Below, piece after piece: positions 1-8,685 of a DNA stretch of 64,000 bases. Origin of the DNA: Parafrankia sp041008525 (GTDB taxonomy: Bacteria > Actinomycetota > Actinomycetes > Frankiales > Frankiaceae); contig NZ_JBFLUG010000002.1 in the NCBI RefSeq assembly GCF_041008525.1, forward strand, positions 1-64,000, read 5' to 3'. How positions within the stretch are numbered: position 1 is the first letter of the stretch; each line of letters begins with the position of its first letter. Both the position numbers and the translations under genes were made by a program. Under the pieces are notes generated by a model, which ran no database searches, was not told the DNA's origin, and worked only from the letters and a program-made list of their open reading frames with translations.

Positions 1-198
1 GCGGGGGCGCGGGCGGGCGGGGTGAGTGTGTCGGCCGGCCGGGCAAGTGCCTCCGGCGGGGCGGAAACGGGCCGCCGGGTCGCCGGCACCGGTGACCGGG
101 GTTACGTTTCCGGACGGCGTCCAGCCCGCGCAACAGCTCCGAGCCGGCGGTGGCTCCGCACCGTCAGTGGCCTCGGGGCAGGAAGCGAGCGTCAGCCG

Positions 199-1548
199 AT
201 GGACCGGATCCGCCCCCTCAACGCCTTCGACACCGCCTTGCTCGACTACCAGCTTCTGCACGCCGACGTGCCGATCAACGTCAACTGCCTGCTCGTCGGG
301 ACGGGCCCGGCACCGGGTATCGAGGCACTGCGGGCCTGGGTGTCCGAGCGGCTGCTCCGGTTCCCGCTGCTCACCGAGCGGCTGGTCTGCCTGCCCGGAC
401 ACCGGGCCCGGTACGGGTGGCGCGCGGATCCCGACGTCGACCTCGACCACCTCGTGCGGGAGCACCCGCCCGCCGGCGTCCCGGGCGGGGGCGACGGCGG
501 CGCCGGCGAGCCGGGTTTCGCCGGCACGGAGCTGCGTGACTTCGTGGAGCGCCGCAGCGGCGCGGTCGTCCCCGTTGCCGGGCCTCCCTGGCAGCTGTGG
601 CTGCTGCGTTCCGCGGACGACACCGCGTTCGCCCTGCTGTACCGGGCGAGCCACATCCAGCAGGACGGCACCGCCAAGAACCTGGTGCTGTCGGCGCTGT
701 TCGGGGTCGGCTCCGACCCGACGGCGTTCGTGCCGCCGCAGCGCCGGGAGCCGGGGCGGGCCCGGTCGCGGGAGGTCGGTGCGGCCGTCGCGCGCTCACT
801 GCAGTGGCTGGCCCCCAACGCCAGGTCGGCACCGTTCACCGCCCCCTGGATCGGGCGGACCACCCACAGCTGGGCCACGACCTCCCTGGCCCGGCTGCGG
901 GCCGTCGGCGCCCCGGTCGGCGCCACCGTCAACGACGTCTTCCTCGCCGGGCTGGCCGGGGCGCTGCGGCGCTGGGAGGGAACCGGTCCGGCCACGGAGG
1001 GCCTGCCGGTGGCGATGGCCGTCAGCACCCGCCAGCCGGGCGAGCGTGCCATGCTCGCGAACTTCGTGGCCGGGGCGCGGATCGTCCTGCCCTGCGCCGA
1101 GCCGCTGCCCCTTGATCGGCTGCTGGCCGTCCGGGACCGCACCGACCGGCTCAAGCAGGGCGGCACCCTCGGGGTGGGGGAGCGGCTGCTGTTCGAGCTG
1201 CTGCCCGCCCGGATCCGCCCCCGCCTGTTCGGCGCCGGGCTGAGCGGGCGGTCGTCCGCGCTGTCGGTCTCCAACCAGGCCGGCGCACCGGGCCCGCTGG
1301 CCGTCGCCGGTCAGCCGATCACCGCGGCGGTGCCGATCCCGACGTTGTTCCCGGGGCAGCGGCTGGCCTGTCATCTCAGCGGCCTCGGCGACACCGTCAG
1401 CGTCGGCACGGCGGCGGACGCCGGGCTGCCCGGGTCCAGAGATCTCGCCGGTCTGTGGGAGGCGGAGGTCAACCTCCTGGAGGAGGCCGTCCGCGCGCTG
1501 CTGGTCGGCAACGGGCAGTGGGGTGGCCGGCGTGTCCGCCGCGGGTAG
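199..1548 (+). CDS. WS/DGAT-family acyltransferase (wax ester / triacylglycerol synthase-like)
   Basis: Belongs to the bacterial wax ester synthase/diacylglycerol acyltransferase family, which joins acyl-CoA to an alcohol or diacylglycerol; 449 residues is the usual length. The opening RPLNAFDTALLDYQ matches the family start, and NDVFLAGLAGALRRW (about residue 245) matches the conserved second motif. The active-site motif HHxxxDG reads SHIQQDG, so catalytic His152, Asp156 and Gly are present while the first His is Ser. The frame is open upstream to a GTG at 22, but those 59 residues are low-complexity and lie before the family's normal start, so ATG 199 is preferred; a GGAAG at 181-185 is a weak ribosome site. 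The 3' end overlaps the next gene by 26 bases, suggesting coupling. Substrate cannot be read from the sequence. Confidence 0.8.
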   Translation: MDRIRPLNAFDTALLDYQLLHADVPINVNCLLVGTGPAPGIEALRAWVSERLLRFPLLTERLVCLPGHRARYGWRADPDVDLDHLVREHPPAGVPGGGDGGAGEPGFAGTELRDFVERRSGAVVPVAGPPWQLWLLRSADDTAFALLYRASHIQQDGTAKNLVLSALFGVGSDPTAFVPPQRREPGRARSREVGAAVARSLQWLAPNARSAPFTAPWIGRTTHSWATTSLARLRAVGAPVGATVNDVFLAGLAGALRRWEGTGPATEGLPVAMAVSTRQPGERAMLANFVAGARIVLPCAEPLPLDRLLAVRDRTDRLKQGGTLGVGERLLFELLPARIRPRLFGAGLSGRSSALSVSNQAGAPGPLAVAGQPITAAVPIPTLFPGQRLACHLSGLGDTVSVGTAADAGLPGSRDLAGLWEAEVNLLEEAVRALLVGNGQWGGRRVRRG

Positions 1549-2491
1549 GGCGACGGCTGCCAGCAGGACGGTCGTCGCGGCGGCCGTCCTCGTGCTCGCG
1601 GCCTGCCTCACTCCGGCGTCGGCGAGCGCGGACGGACCCACCCGGCCGCGTCGGGCGGGAGCTGGCGCGGGGGAGGGGCCCGGGGAGCAGGCGGTCCGGC
1701 TGCGCCATGCCGGGGTCGACCGCCACGCCGTCGTGCACGTGCCGGCCGCGGCGGCCCGGGCGGGCGGCTCGCTGCCGGCGCTGTTCCACTTCCCGGGCAT
1801 GTTCGAGACGCCGGAGATCGCGGACGCCTCCGCCGGGCTGGCGGCGTTCGCGGACCGTGCGGGTTACCTCCTCGTGATCCCCGAACATGAGGGAATCGGC
1901 TGGCAGGGCGTACCTGGTGGGCAGGACGCGCCGCCCGTCGACGACCCCGGTTTCGTCCGTGCGCTGACTGATCTGGTGGTCGCCCGGTACGGCGCCGACC
2001 CGTCCCGGCTGTACGCCTCGGGCATGAGCAACGGCGGCCTGTTCACCCAGGGGCTCGCCTGCCGGTACCCGGACCGTTTCGCCGCGTTCGCGACCGTCGC
2101 CGGGTCGGCCCCCGGCGTCGGCTGCCCGTCCCGGCCGCCGGCGCCGGTGCCGATGCTGGTGATCCACGGCCGCGAGGACAAGGTGATCAACTACGGGCAG
2201 GCGGAGGCCGGTGCCCGCGGCTGGGCGGACGCCGCCGGCTGCGCGCAGACCACCCTGGACACCCCGCTGCCGGACCGCGACCGGGCTGACGGCACCACCG
2301 TCGTGCGCCACGAGTTCACCGGATGCCCACCGGGCACCCCCGTCATCCTCGACGAGATCGTCGGCGGTGGCCATCTCCGGCCCGGCGGGGAGCCGCTTCT
2401 CCCCGGGCAGGTCCTCGGGCGCGGAAACGGCGATCTCGACGCGAACGAGGCGATCTGGGCCTTTGTGTCGCGCTTCCGGCTGCGTCCCTGA
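1523..2491 (+). CDS. PHB depolymerase-like (LpqC-type) lipoprotein esterase
   Basis: 322-residue alpha/beta hydrolase of the poly(3-hydroxybutyrate) depolymerase / LpqC esterase group. The N-terminus has a basic region, a hydrophobic stretch and a lipobox LAAC with Cys28, so the protein is probably a lipoprotein on the outer face of the membrane. The nucleophile elbow GMSNGG places Ser169; HGREDKV supplies the acid and GGGHLRPGG near the C-terminus the His. HFPGMFETPE resembles the oxyanion-loop region of these esterases. The gene starts 26 bases inside the upstream acyltransferase, so the two may be co-expressed as an acyl-ester synthesis/turnover pair. The natural ester substrate is not known. 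Confidence 0.8.
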   Translation: MAGVSAAGRATAASRTVVAAAVLVLAACLTPASASADGPTRPRRAGAGAGEGPGEQAVRLRHAGVDRHAVVHVPAAAARAGGSLPALFHFPGMFETPEIADASAGLAAFADRAGYLLVIPEHEGIGWQGVPGGQDAPPVDDPGFVRALTDLVVARYGADPSRLYASGMSNGGLFTQGLACRYPDRFAAFATVAGSAPGVGCPSRPPAPVPMLVIHGREDKVINYGQAEAGARGWADAAGCAQTTLDTPLPDRDRADGTTVVRHEFTGCPPGTPVILDEIVGGGHLRPGGEPLLPGQVLGRGNGDLDANEAIWAFVSRFRLRP

Positions 2492-2571
2492 GCGAGGGGG
2501 CCTGGTCGCGGACAGATCGCGCATACGCTTCGAGCGGAGGGCGTATCCCGACGAGAGGAATGTCATCGGCG

Positions 2572-3051
2572 ATGGCAGTCGTGGGAATCACCGGGCACCG
2601 CGTCCTGTCACCCACCATCACGGAGTACACGACCGCCGAGACGCTGCGGCTGCTGCGCCGGCACCCGTCCGGTGACCTGGTCGGGGTGAGCTGCCTGGCC
2701 GAAGGCACCGACAGCACCTTCGCCGACCTGGTCCTCACCATCGGGGGCAGCCTCGTCGCCGTCGTCCCCGCGCGGAACTACCGGGACTTCCTGCCGGCCG
2801 AGCACCGGCCGGAGTACGACCGCCTGCGGGACGCCGCGATCCGGGTGCGGACCCTGGAGCTGGCCGAGGTCGACCTGGAGGCGCTGATGGCCGCCAGCCG
2901 GGCGATGGTCGACGAGTCGGACGAGCTGATCGCCGTCTGGGACGGCCGCCCCGCGCGCGACTACGCCGGCACCGGCGACGTCGTCGCCTACGCACGAAGC
3001 AGGAACAAGCCTGTCCACGTGGTGTGGCCGCAGGGCGCCGTGCGCGACTGA
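2572..3051 (+). CDS. SLOG-like Rossmann-fold protein (GITGHR motif)
   Basis: 159-residue cytoplasmic protein opening with VVGITGHRVL and continuing with VSCLAEGTDSTFAD. This pattern fits SLOG/LOG-like Rossmann folds (DprA/YpsA superfamily), which bind nucleotides or nucleotide-derived ligands. ELIAVWDGRPA and ARSRNKPVHVVWP match the later strands of that fold. Two ATGs are possible: 2560 has the GAGAGGA directly against it with no spacer, while 2572 has it about 12 bases upstream, so 2572 is chosen. No neighbour explains a function; it may be expressed with the esterase 80 bases upstream. The fold assignment is by motif only. Confidence 0.6.
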   Translation: MAVVGITGHRVLSPTITEYTTAETLRLLRRHPSGDLVGVSCLAEGTDSTFADLVLTIGGSLVAVVPARNYRDFLPAEHRPEYDRLRDAAIRVRTLELAEVDLEALMAASRAMVDESDELIAVWDGRPARDYAGTGDVVAYARSRNKPVHVVWPQGAVRD

Positions 3052-3091
3052 CCGCCCGGTCGAGCGGTCACCCGCCCGGTGATCGCCCGGG

Positions 3092-4744
3092 TCAGCGAGG
3101 GGCCAGCGGCACCACGCTGATCTGTACCGGGGTGAGGCCGCTGGTGGGGCCGGGCGCCGGAGGCGGCGGGTGCGGGGCCGCGGGGGTGACCGCCGCGCCG
3201 GCCGGGCCGGTGCCGGCGGCAGCGGCCGGCGGTGGCGGTGGGGCTGGCGGAGCGGGCTGGGTCACCGCGGCCGCACCCGGCACTGGCTGATCGCCAGGTG
3301 CCGGGCGGACCGCCTGCGGAGGAACCCGTGCCGGCCTGGGGCGTGGCGCGTGTGGGCCCGGCGCGACCTCCACCGCGGTGGCCACCCGCGGCGGGGCCTG
3401 CGGGAGCTGCGCGGGGACGGCCGGCTCTGTTGCTTCCGCGGCGCCCGAGGGGGGCGTACTCGCGGAGCTGCCCGGGACGAGGCCGGTGCCGGTGCCGGTG
3501 CCGGGAACTTCCGCCTCCTCCGCGGCGGGACGTGGCGTGGCGCTGCGCCGGGGATGCTCCGGAAACGGCGGAGCGGCGCGGTCGGGCGCCTCCGGCCCGG
3601 GCAGCACCGCCGTGGTGCGTGCCGCGGCGGTGGCGGTGATCGGGCCGGCGGAGGGACCGGCGATGGCGGCTACCGCGACCGCTGTGACCGCGCAGAGCGC
3701 GGCGGCCGAGACCGGGCGCCACCGCGCTGCCGGCCTCTCCCACCGCCCGTCCATCAGGGCAGGCTCTGCTGTGCGGGCGGGCTCTGTCGTGCGGGCGGGC
3801 TCTGTCGTGCGGGCGGACTCTGCCGTGCGCGCGGACCTGAACGGCCAGCCGGGCCGCGGCGGCGTCGGCGGGGCGATGCCCGCGGCGAGTGCCCGGGGCT
3901 GCTCGGCCGGCGCTGCGACGTCGGGGAGCCAGGGTGTTCCCGCCACCGCGGCCTGCATCGCCGTGCGGGCCCGGCCGGGCGGCAGCGCGTCAAGGACCGC
4001 CGCGGTGGTCCGGTCGACCGCAGGGGCGCCGCGGCGCCGGGTGCCCGCCACCGCGGCGCCGCGCCGCGGCCAGCCGGTCGGGGCCGGCTGACCTGTGCCG
4101 GCGAACGCGACCACGCGGGCCCAGGCGGGGCCCGCCGGGTCCACCGCGCCCTCGCCGCCGGGCGGCGTGGGCGTGAGGCCAAGGGAGACCACACGCGGCC
4201 CGGCGAGCGACAGGACGATCTCCTCGGCCGCCGGGACCGACTGCGCACCCGCCCGGATGTCGGCGCCGGCCGGCGAGGCCAACAGGTCGAGGAGGGTGAC
4301 GGCGACCCGGTTCAGCTCGGCGGAGGACAGCGGCCCGCGCTCGGCAACCTCCTGGGCCAGCGTCGGGCCGTCGACGTACTCGGTGACCAGGTACGGAAAG
4401 CCGTCGCCGTCGCTGCCGTCGCCGATGACTCCGACGTCCAGGACAGCGCAGCGGGCGGGGTGGTCAGCGGCGGCGTGCTCGGCGACCGCGGTGAAGCGTG
4501 CCCGCAGCCGCTCCTTGGCCTGCTCCCGGTCGGCCTGCTCCCGGCCGGCCGGCTCGGGCCAGGTGCCCTGGACCGCGGCCGGGTCAGCCAGATGGAGCGC
4601 GACCCAGGCGCCGCCGACGGCGCGGCTGAGGAGCACGGGCCCCGTTGGGCCCTGCGCGATCCGGCCGAGCACGCGGTAGGGCCCGACCGAGGTCGGGTCG
4701 CTCGCGAGTGGCGGCTGCGCGCGCCAGGGCAGGCCGGTCGTCAT
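3092..4744 (-). CDS. Membrane pseudokinase: Ser/Thr kinase-like domain, one TM segment, Pro/Ala-rich extracytoplasmic tail
   Basis: 550 residues. The N-terminus (VGPYRVLGRIAQGPTGPVLLSRA) copies the opening of actinobacterial PknB-type kinases, and YLVTEYVDGPTLAQEV matches the hinge region. Catalytic elements are gone: the ATP-binding Lys region reads WVALHLA; where HRDLKPxN should be there is GADIRAGAQSVPAAEE; and the DFG site reads SLGL in GPRVVSLGLT. The Gly-rich loop is also degenerate. About residues 340-365 form one membrane segment, followed by roughly 180 residues rich in Pro, Ala and Thr that should lie outside the cell. A juxtamembrane hexapeptide repeat (EPARTT) is encoded by an 18-bp tandem repeat. 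I infer a non-catalytic receptor or scaffold; the ligand and partners are unknown. Confidence 0.72.
   Translation of the reverse strand: MTTGLPWRAQPPLASDPTSVGPYRVLGRIAQGPTGPVLLSRAVGGAWVALHLADPAAVQGTWPEPAGREQADREQAKERLRARFTAVAEHAAADHPARCAVLDVGVIGDGSDGDGFPYLVTEYVDGPTLAQEVAERGPLSSAELNRVAVTLLDLLASPAGADIRAGAQSVPAAEEIVLSLAGPRVVSLGLTPTPPGGEGAVDPAGPAWARVVAFAGTGQPAPTGWPRRGAAVAGTRRRGAPAVDRTTAAVLDALPPGRARTAMQAAVAGTPWLPDVAAPAEQPRALAAGIAPPTPPRPGWPFRSARTAESARTTEPARTTEPARTAEPALMDGRWERPAARWRPVSAAALCAVTAVAVAAIAGPSAGPITATAAARTTAVLPGPEAPDRAAPPFPEHPRRSATPRPAAEEAEVPGTGTGTGLVPGSSASTPPSGAAEATEPAVPAQLPQAPPRVATAVEVAPGPHAPRPRPARVPPQAVRPAPGDQPVPGAAAVTQPAPPAPPPPPAAAAGTGPAGAAVTPAAPHPPPPAPGPTSGLTPVQISVVPLAPR
3757..3828 (-). 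repeat. 18-bp tandem repeat, four copies, inside the pseudokinase gene
   Basis: Four in-frame copies of an 18-base unit (copy 2, 3775-3792: GGGCGGGCTCTGTCGTGC on the plus strand); copies 2 and 3 are identical, 1 and 4 differ slightly. It encodes a Thr-Glu-Pro-Ala-Arg hexapeptide array just before the transmembrane segment. In-frame length means copy-number change would only vary linker length. Confidence 0.9.
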
Positions 4745-4894
4745 ACCGGCGCTTCACGGGTGACGCGGGCCTGACCGAGGGTGCTCACCCGATCGAAGGT
4801 AGCCGTTCGGGTCGTTTCCGTGAAGCCCGGATCGTCCCCGTCCGGTACGGCTGGTCCCGCCGACGTGGTCCCGACCGGCGCGCGGGGCGGGCGT

Positions 4895-5671
4895 TCACGC
4901 GCCGTCGCGGTAGGTCCGTTCGATGCCGTCGAGGAGCCAGGTCAGCGCCTGTTCGAACCGCTCCGCGGCGAACGGGGCGTCGCCGGCCAGCATCCGGGAG
5001 AGGTGGGGGAACACCCCGCTGTCGAGGAGCCCGCGCAGCGCCGGGTCGGCGTCGATGCGGCGGCGCAGTCCGCACAACGGCTGCGGGACGTCCGCTCCGA
5101 GTGCCTTCGCGGCCAGCTCCTGTGTGGCGCACCCGATGACGAGGTCGTCCACCGCGTGGATGATCGTCCGCTGGGCCGCCGTGTCGCTGGTGATCCCCGA
5201 GGCGGCGGCGAGCACCTGCTCGAGGTGGCGCAGCTTGTTCGGGCCGAGCGCGGGGCGCAGGCCGAGGGCGAGCACCCAGGGGTGGCTCAGCAGGCACTCC
5301 CGCGTCCGCCGGGCGATGCGGGTGAGACCGGTGCGCCAGTCGGGGCCGAGGTCGGTGACGAGATGCTCGGCGAACAGGGCGTCCCGCATCAGCGCGAGCA
5401 GCGCGTCCTTGTCCTGGACGTGGGTGTACAGCGTCATGGTGCCGACCCCGAGCGCTGCCGCGACGCGGCGCATCGAGACCGCCTCCAGCCCTTCGGCGTC
5501 GGCGATCCCCAGGCCGGCGGCCACGATCCGGTCGGAGGTGAGGGAGCCGCGGGGCGTGGCCTGCCGCTCGCGGGCCCGGGTCGGCGGTCTGGGTGTTCCG
5601 GCCGCGCCGGAGGGGCGCTCGACATCGGCCGGAACGGTGCCTGTGGTGCTCATCTCACCCGCCAGGGACAT
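4895..5671 (-). CDS. TetR-family transcriptional regulator
   Basis: Up to 258 residues. The helix-turn-helix is SMRRVAAALGVGTMTLYTHVQDKDALLALM (about residues 66-95), a typical TetR N-terminal domain, and the remainder fits a TetR_C ligand-binding domain. It is divergent from the MFS exporter gene at 5821, the usual arrangement for a repressor of a drug-efflux gene. Three overlapping or adjacent CGTAC/GTACG palindromes lie between them. The first ATG (5671) has no clear ribosome site; ATG 5653 has GCGGGTGAG directly upstream and is an alternative. The ligand is unknown. Confidence 0.85.
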   Translation of the reverse strand: MSLAGEMSTTGTVPADVERPSGAAGTPRPPTRARERQATPRGSLTSDRIVAAGLGIADAEGLEAVSMRRVAAALGVGTMTLYTHVQDKDALLALMRDALFAEHLVTDLGPDWRTGLTRIARRTRECLLSHPWVLALGLRPALGPNKLRHLEQVLAAASGITSDTAAQRTIIHAVDDLVIGCATQELAAKALGADVPQPLCGLRRRIDADPALRGLLDSGVFPHLSRMLAGDAPFAAERFEQALTWLLDGIERTYRDGA

Positions 5672-5691
5672 CGTCTTTGTGGGGCGTCAAT

Positions 5692-5744
5692 CGTACGGCG
5701 TACGCTCGACCGGTTGGTTGCCCGTACAGCGTACGAAGCGTACG
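5692..5744. promoter_or_regulatory. Palindromic operator cluster between tetR and the MFS exporter
   Basis: Palindromes CGTACGGCGTACG (5692-5704) and CGTACAGCGTACG (5723-5735) have centres 31 bp apart, about three helical turns. A third, CGTACGAAGCGTACG (5730-5744), overlaps the second. All are built from CGTAC/GTACG half-sites. Location in the divergent promoter region suggests binding of the adjacent TetR protein and control of both genes. Confidence 0.7.
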
Positions 5745-5820
5745 CGGGCAGGGGCGGGTGGTGCGGCGGGGCCGAGCTTCGGACGCCGCACGACGACAGG
5801 CGTGGGCTGTGGGAGGCGCG

Positions 5821-7518
5821 ATGGCGGACGACGGGGCACTGGCGGGGAGCGGAGCGGGAGCGGAGAGCGGCGACGAAGGCGGAGACGGCGCGGTGGAGAA
5901 GCCCACGGCGGTCGTTCCTCCGGTGGCTTCCGGGTCAGCCGATGGGACGGCGCCAGCCGACGGGGTGGCGGCTGAGCCTCGACCGGCCGAACCTGTGACG
6001 GCGAAGCCGCCGGAGGAGGTCCCGGCCGCGGCGCAGGCTCCGACACGTGGCCCCGCGCGCCGTGCGCCGGCGTGGGCGGTGCTGGCCGTGTGCTGCCTGG
6101 CCCAGTTCATGGTCGTCCTGGACGTGACGATCGTGAACGTGGCACTCCCGTCCATGCAGTCCGACCTGGGACTCTCCGCGTCCGGACTGCAGTGGGTGGT
6201 GAACGGGTACACCCTCGCCTTCGCCGGCCTCCTGCTCTTCGGCGGGCGGGCCGCGGACCTGTTCGGTCGGCGCCGGGTCTTCGTCACAGGGCTGACGTTG
6301 TTCACCGCGGCGAGCCTGGCCGGCGGCCTGGCCACCACCGAGGCCACGCTGATCGCGGCGCGCGCGGTGCAGGGGCTCGGTGGCGCGGTGCTCGCGCCCG
6401 CCACGTTGAGTGTGCTGATGACCTCGTTCCCGGATCCGCGTGAGCGGGCTCGCGCGCTCGGTCTGTGGAGCACGACCGCTGCCGGCGGTGGCGCGCTCGG
6501 CGTGCTGGCCGGCGGCCTGCTGACCCAGATCGCGGACTGGCGCTGGGTGTTCTTCGTCAACGTGCCGATCGGGCTGGCGCTGATCATGGGTGCGCGGATC
6601 GCGCTCGTCGAGTCCCGCGGCCAGGCGCGCGGGGTGCGGGATCTGGACGTGCCCGGCACGGTCACGGTCACCGGCGGCCTGGTCGCGCTGGTGTACGGCA
6701 TCGTGCGGACGGAGTCGGGCAGCTGGGGCTCTCCGGTCACTCTCGGCTGGCTGGCGGCCGCGGTGGTGCTGCTCGCCGCGTTCGTGGTCATCGAGCTGCG
6801 GACGGCGAACCCGCTGGTGCCTCTGGGTGTCTTCCGGCGCCGTGCGCTGCGCTACGCCAACCTGATCATTCTGATCATGGGAACCGTCATGTTCGGGCTG
6901 TTCTTCTTCCTCACCCTGTATCTGCAGCGGATCCAGGGCCAGGAGCCGCTCGAGGCCGGTCTCTCGATGCTGCCGATGCCACTCATGATCATTGTCGGCT
7001 CGCAGTTCAGCTCGCGGATGGTCGGCCGCCTGGGCCCGCGTCCGCTCGTCATCGCCGGCACGCTGACCGCGGCGACCGGCATGGCCTGGCTCGGCGCCCT
7101 GAGCGCCGGCGGCTCGTACTGGACGCAGGTCTTCGGCCCGCTCGCGCTGTTCGGCCTGGGTATGGGCACCAACATGGTCGCCGTGACCACGGCTGCGACA
7201 TCCGGTGTGCCGCCGCAGATCGCCGGTCTCGCGTCCGGGCTGCTCAACACCGGTCGGCAGATCGGCGCGGCGGTCGGCCTGGCGCTCCTGGCGACCATCG
7301 CGCACCATCACAGCGAGGGACGGCTCGCGGCTGGCACGCTGGAGGCGGAGGCGCTGACCTCCGGGTACTCCCTCGCCTTCGTGATCTCGGCCGGGCTTCT
7401 GCTGCTCGCTGCTGTGGTCGCATGCCTGCTTCCCGGACTTCCACCGGCGGTGCCGGTGACCGTCGCCGAGCAGCCCCGCGGGGACCGCGAGCGGCTGGAG
7501 GCCCTCGCCGAGGCGTGA
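5821..7518 (+). CDS. MFS exporter, DHA2 (EmrB/QacA) 14-TM family
   Basis: 565 residues. After an unusual ~80-residue Ala/Pro/Glu-rich cytoplasmic N-terminus come the DHA2 signatures: LDVTIVNVALPSMQSDL in TM1, QWVVNGYTLAFAGLLLFGGR, and the loop motif GRAADLFGRRRVF. The number of hydrophobic segments fits 14 TM helices. Proton-driven drug or metabolite export is the family role. ATG 5821 has a good GGGAGG at 5810-5815; the frame is open further upstream, but that part lies across the operators. Probably repressed by the divergent TetR gene. No nearby biosynthetic genes reveal the substrate. Confidence 0.88.
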   Translation: MADDGALAGSGAGAESGDEGGDGAVEKPTAVVPPVASGSADGTAPADGVAAEPRPAEPVTAKPPEEVPAAAQAPTRGPARRAPAWAVLAVCCLAQFMVVLDVTIVNVALPSMQSDLGLSASGLQWVVNGYTLAFAGLLLFGGRAADLFGRRRVFVTGLTLFTAASLAGGLATTEATLIAARAVQGLGGAVLAPATLSVLMTSFPDPRERARALGLWSTTAAGGGALGVLAGGLLTQIADWRWVFFVNVPIGLALIMGARIALVESRGQARGVRDLDVPGTVTVTGGLVALVYGIVRTESGSWGSPVTLGWLAAAVVLLAAFVVIELRTANPLVPLGVFRRRALRYANLIILIMGTVMFGLFFFLTLYLQRIQGQEPLEAGLSMLPMPLMIIVGSQFSSRMVGRLGPRPLVIAGTLTAATGMAWLGALSAGGSYWTQVFGPLALFGLGMGTNMVAVTTAATSGVPPQIAGLASGLLNTGRQIGAAVGLALLATIAHHHSEGRLAAGTLEAEALTSGYSLAFVISAGLLLLAAVVACLLPGLPPAVPVTVAEQPRGDRERLEALAEA

Positions 7519-7620
7519 CCTCCGGCTGATCCCTCGGCTCGACCGCGTGGGCTGTTCCGCCGCCTGCACCGCGGCGCCGGCAGCCGAAGCCGGCACCGGC
7601 GAAGCCCTGATCACGCTGTC

Positions 7621-7660
7621 GGTGCCGGCCGGACGTCGGGCTGGACGTCGGGCCGGCACC
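7621..7660. terminator. Stem-loop between convergent genes
   Basis: A perfect 10-bp inverted repeat (GGTGCCGGCC at 7621-7630, GGCCGGCACC at 7651-7660) encloses a 20-base loop that holds the direct repeat GGACGTCGGG. It sits between the 3' ends of the MFS gene and the YceI-like gene and could end transcription from both sides. No U-tract is present. Confidence 0.55.
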
Positions 7661-7668
7661 GGCGGCTG

Positions 7669-8406
7669 CTACTCGATCGCCTCGCCGCGAGCGAGGCGCA
7701 GCGAGACCTCCATGATCCCGTGGTCCTCGGTGGAGATACCCGGGATGCTCGGGTTCGGGATGTCGAAGTCCGCGAAGGTCACCGGGATCTGGCCGACCAC
7801 CTGGATCTGGTCGTCGAGGCGCTGGGCCTGCAGGTCCATGGTCACCTCGCGGGAGACCCCGCGCAGGTTCAGGGTCCCGGTGGCCTTGTATGTGCGCTTC
7901 TCGTCGCCGGCCGGGATGGAGCCGAGCTCGATCGGCCGGGTCAGGGTGAACTCCGAGACCGGGTAGGTGTCGACGTTCATGATCCGGTTGCGGAACTGGT
8001 TGTCGCGGCGGTCCTCGTCGCTGCGCACCGTCGCCATCTGGACCTCGAAGTTCGCCTCGGAGACCTCGGTGCCGGAGATGGTCACCGTGCCGGCGACGTC
8101 CGAGGTGCGGCCGGCGGCCGTCGTGTTCTGGCCGAAGAGGACCTCCTCGACGCGGTAGCCGGCCTCCGAGCCCGAGGTCACCCGCCAGGCGCCGTCCAGG
8201 GATCCGGTGGCGGCCGTTCCGGCGGTCGCGCCGCCGTTCGACGTTCCGGTGGCCTGGTCGTCGAGCGCGAACTCCTCCGGGGCGTCCTCCTTGATGACGT
8301 TGATGTACAACGCGGTACCGCCGACGACCAGGACGGCCACCGCGAGGACCGCGCCGATGAGGTACAGCGGCCAGCGCCGCTTTCCGCGAGGCGTGCTGTC
8401 TGCCAC
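7669..8406 (-). CDS. YceI-family protein with N-terminal membrane anchor
   Basis: 245 residues: a short basic N-terminus, one membrane helix (about residues 13-34), a Gly/Ala/Thr linker, then a YceI-like domain (about residues 67-245). YceI proteins have a lipocalin-like barrel that binds isoprenoid or other amphiphilic ligands. Supporting segments are GTVTISG, DNQFRNRIMNVDTYPVSEFTL and the closing IMEVSLRLAR. The domain should face outside the cell. The upstream 190 bases contain an AACATT/AATGTT inverted repeat. Ligand and pathway are unknown. Confidence 0.82.
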   Translation of the reverse strand: MADSTPRGKRRWPLYLIGAVLAVAVLVVGGTALYINVIKEDAPEEFALDDQATGTSNGGATAGTAATGSLDGAWRVTSGSEAGYRVEEVLFGQNTTAAGRTSDVAGTVTISGTEVSEANFEVQMATVRSDEDRRDNQFRNRIMNVDTYPVSEFTLTRPIELGSIPAGDEKRTYKATGTLNLRGVSREVTMDLQAQRLDDQIQVVGQIPVTFADFDIPNPSIPGISTEDHGIMEVSLRLARGEAIE

Positions 8407-8431
8407 CGGTCACCCGCCTTGTGAAGGTCCG

Positions 8432-8452
8432 AACATTCCTGGCGGCAATGTT
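8432..8452. promoter_or_regulatory. Inverted repeat upstream of the YceI-like gene
   Basis: AACATT (8432-8437) and AATGTT (8447-8452) are separated by 9 bases, about 25 bases before the YceI-like start codon. The position suits an operator or a hairpin in the leader; the binding protein is unknown. Confidence 0.35.
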
Positions 8453-8624
8453 GCACACACAACCTGAGTGGAACCTGATGATGCGGTGTCAGTAGCGTGT
8501 CGCGCTCCGCCACGTTGCTGTGCTCGCGTCTGCCGGCGGCGTCGCCCGTCTGCCGGCGGCCTCGCCGCCCGTTCTCGTCGCCATGGCCGCCTGAGCTGCG
8601 GTGCTACCAAAATGCGGGCCAGTG

Positions 8625-8643
8625 CTCCGGCCTTCAGGCCGGG
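8625..8643. repeat. IS605 left-end hairpin
   Basis: Imperfect palindrome with a CCGGCC/GGCCGG stem around TTCA, between the predicted left border and the tnpA stop codon. It is the expected single-stranded structure recognised by Y1 transposases. Confidence 0.65.
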
Positions 8644-8685
8644 GGTGAAGGCCCGCGCGGGAGGGCCTCCAGGCCCGAGCGTGCT

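Noticed and set aside
22..198. GTG start at 22 for the WS/DGAT-like gene
   Set aside because: The added 59 residues are low-complexity and precede the family's normal N-terminus; ATG 199 fits better.
8407..8607. Small ORFs between the YceI-like gene and the IS element
   Set aside because: No ribosome site, family match or coding bias; the stretch is promoter plus the former sulP downstream region.
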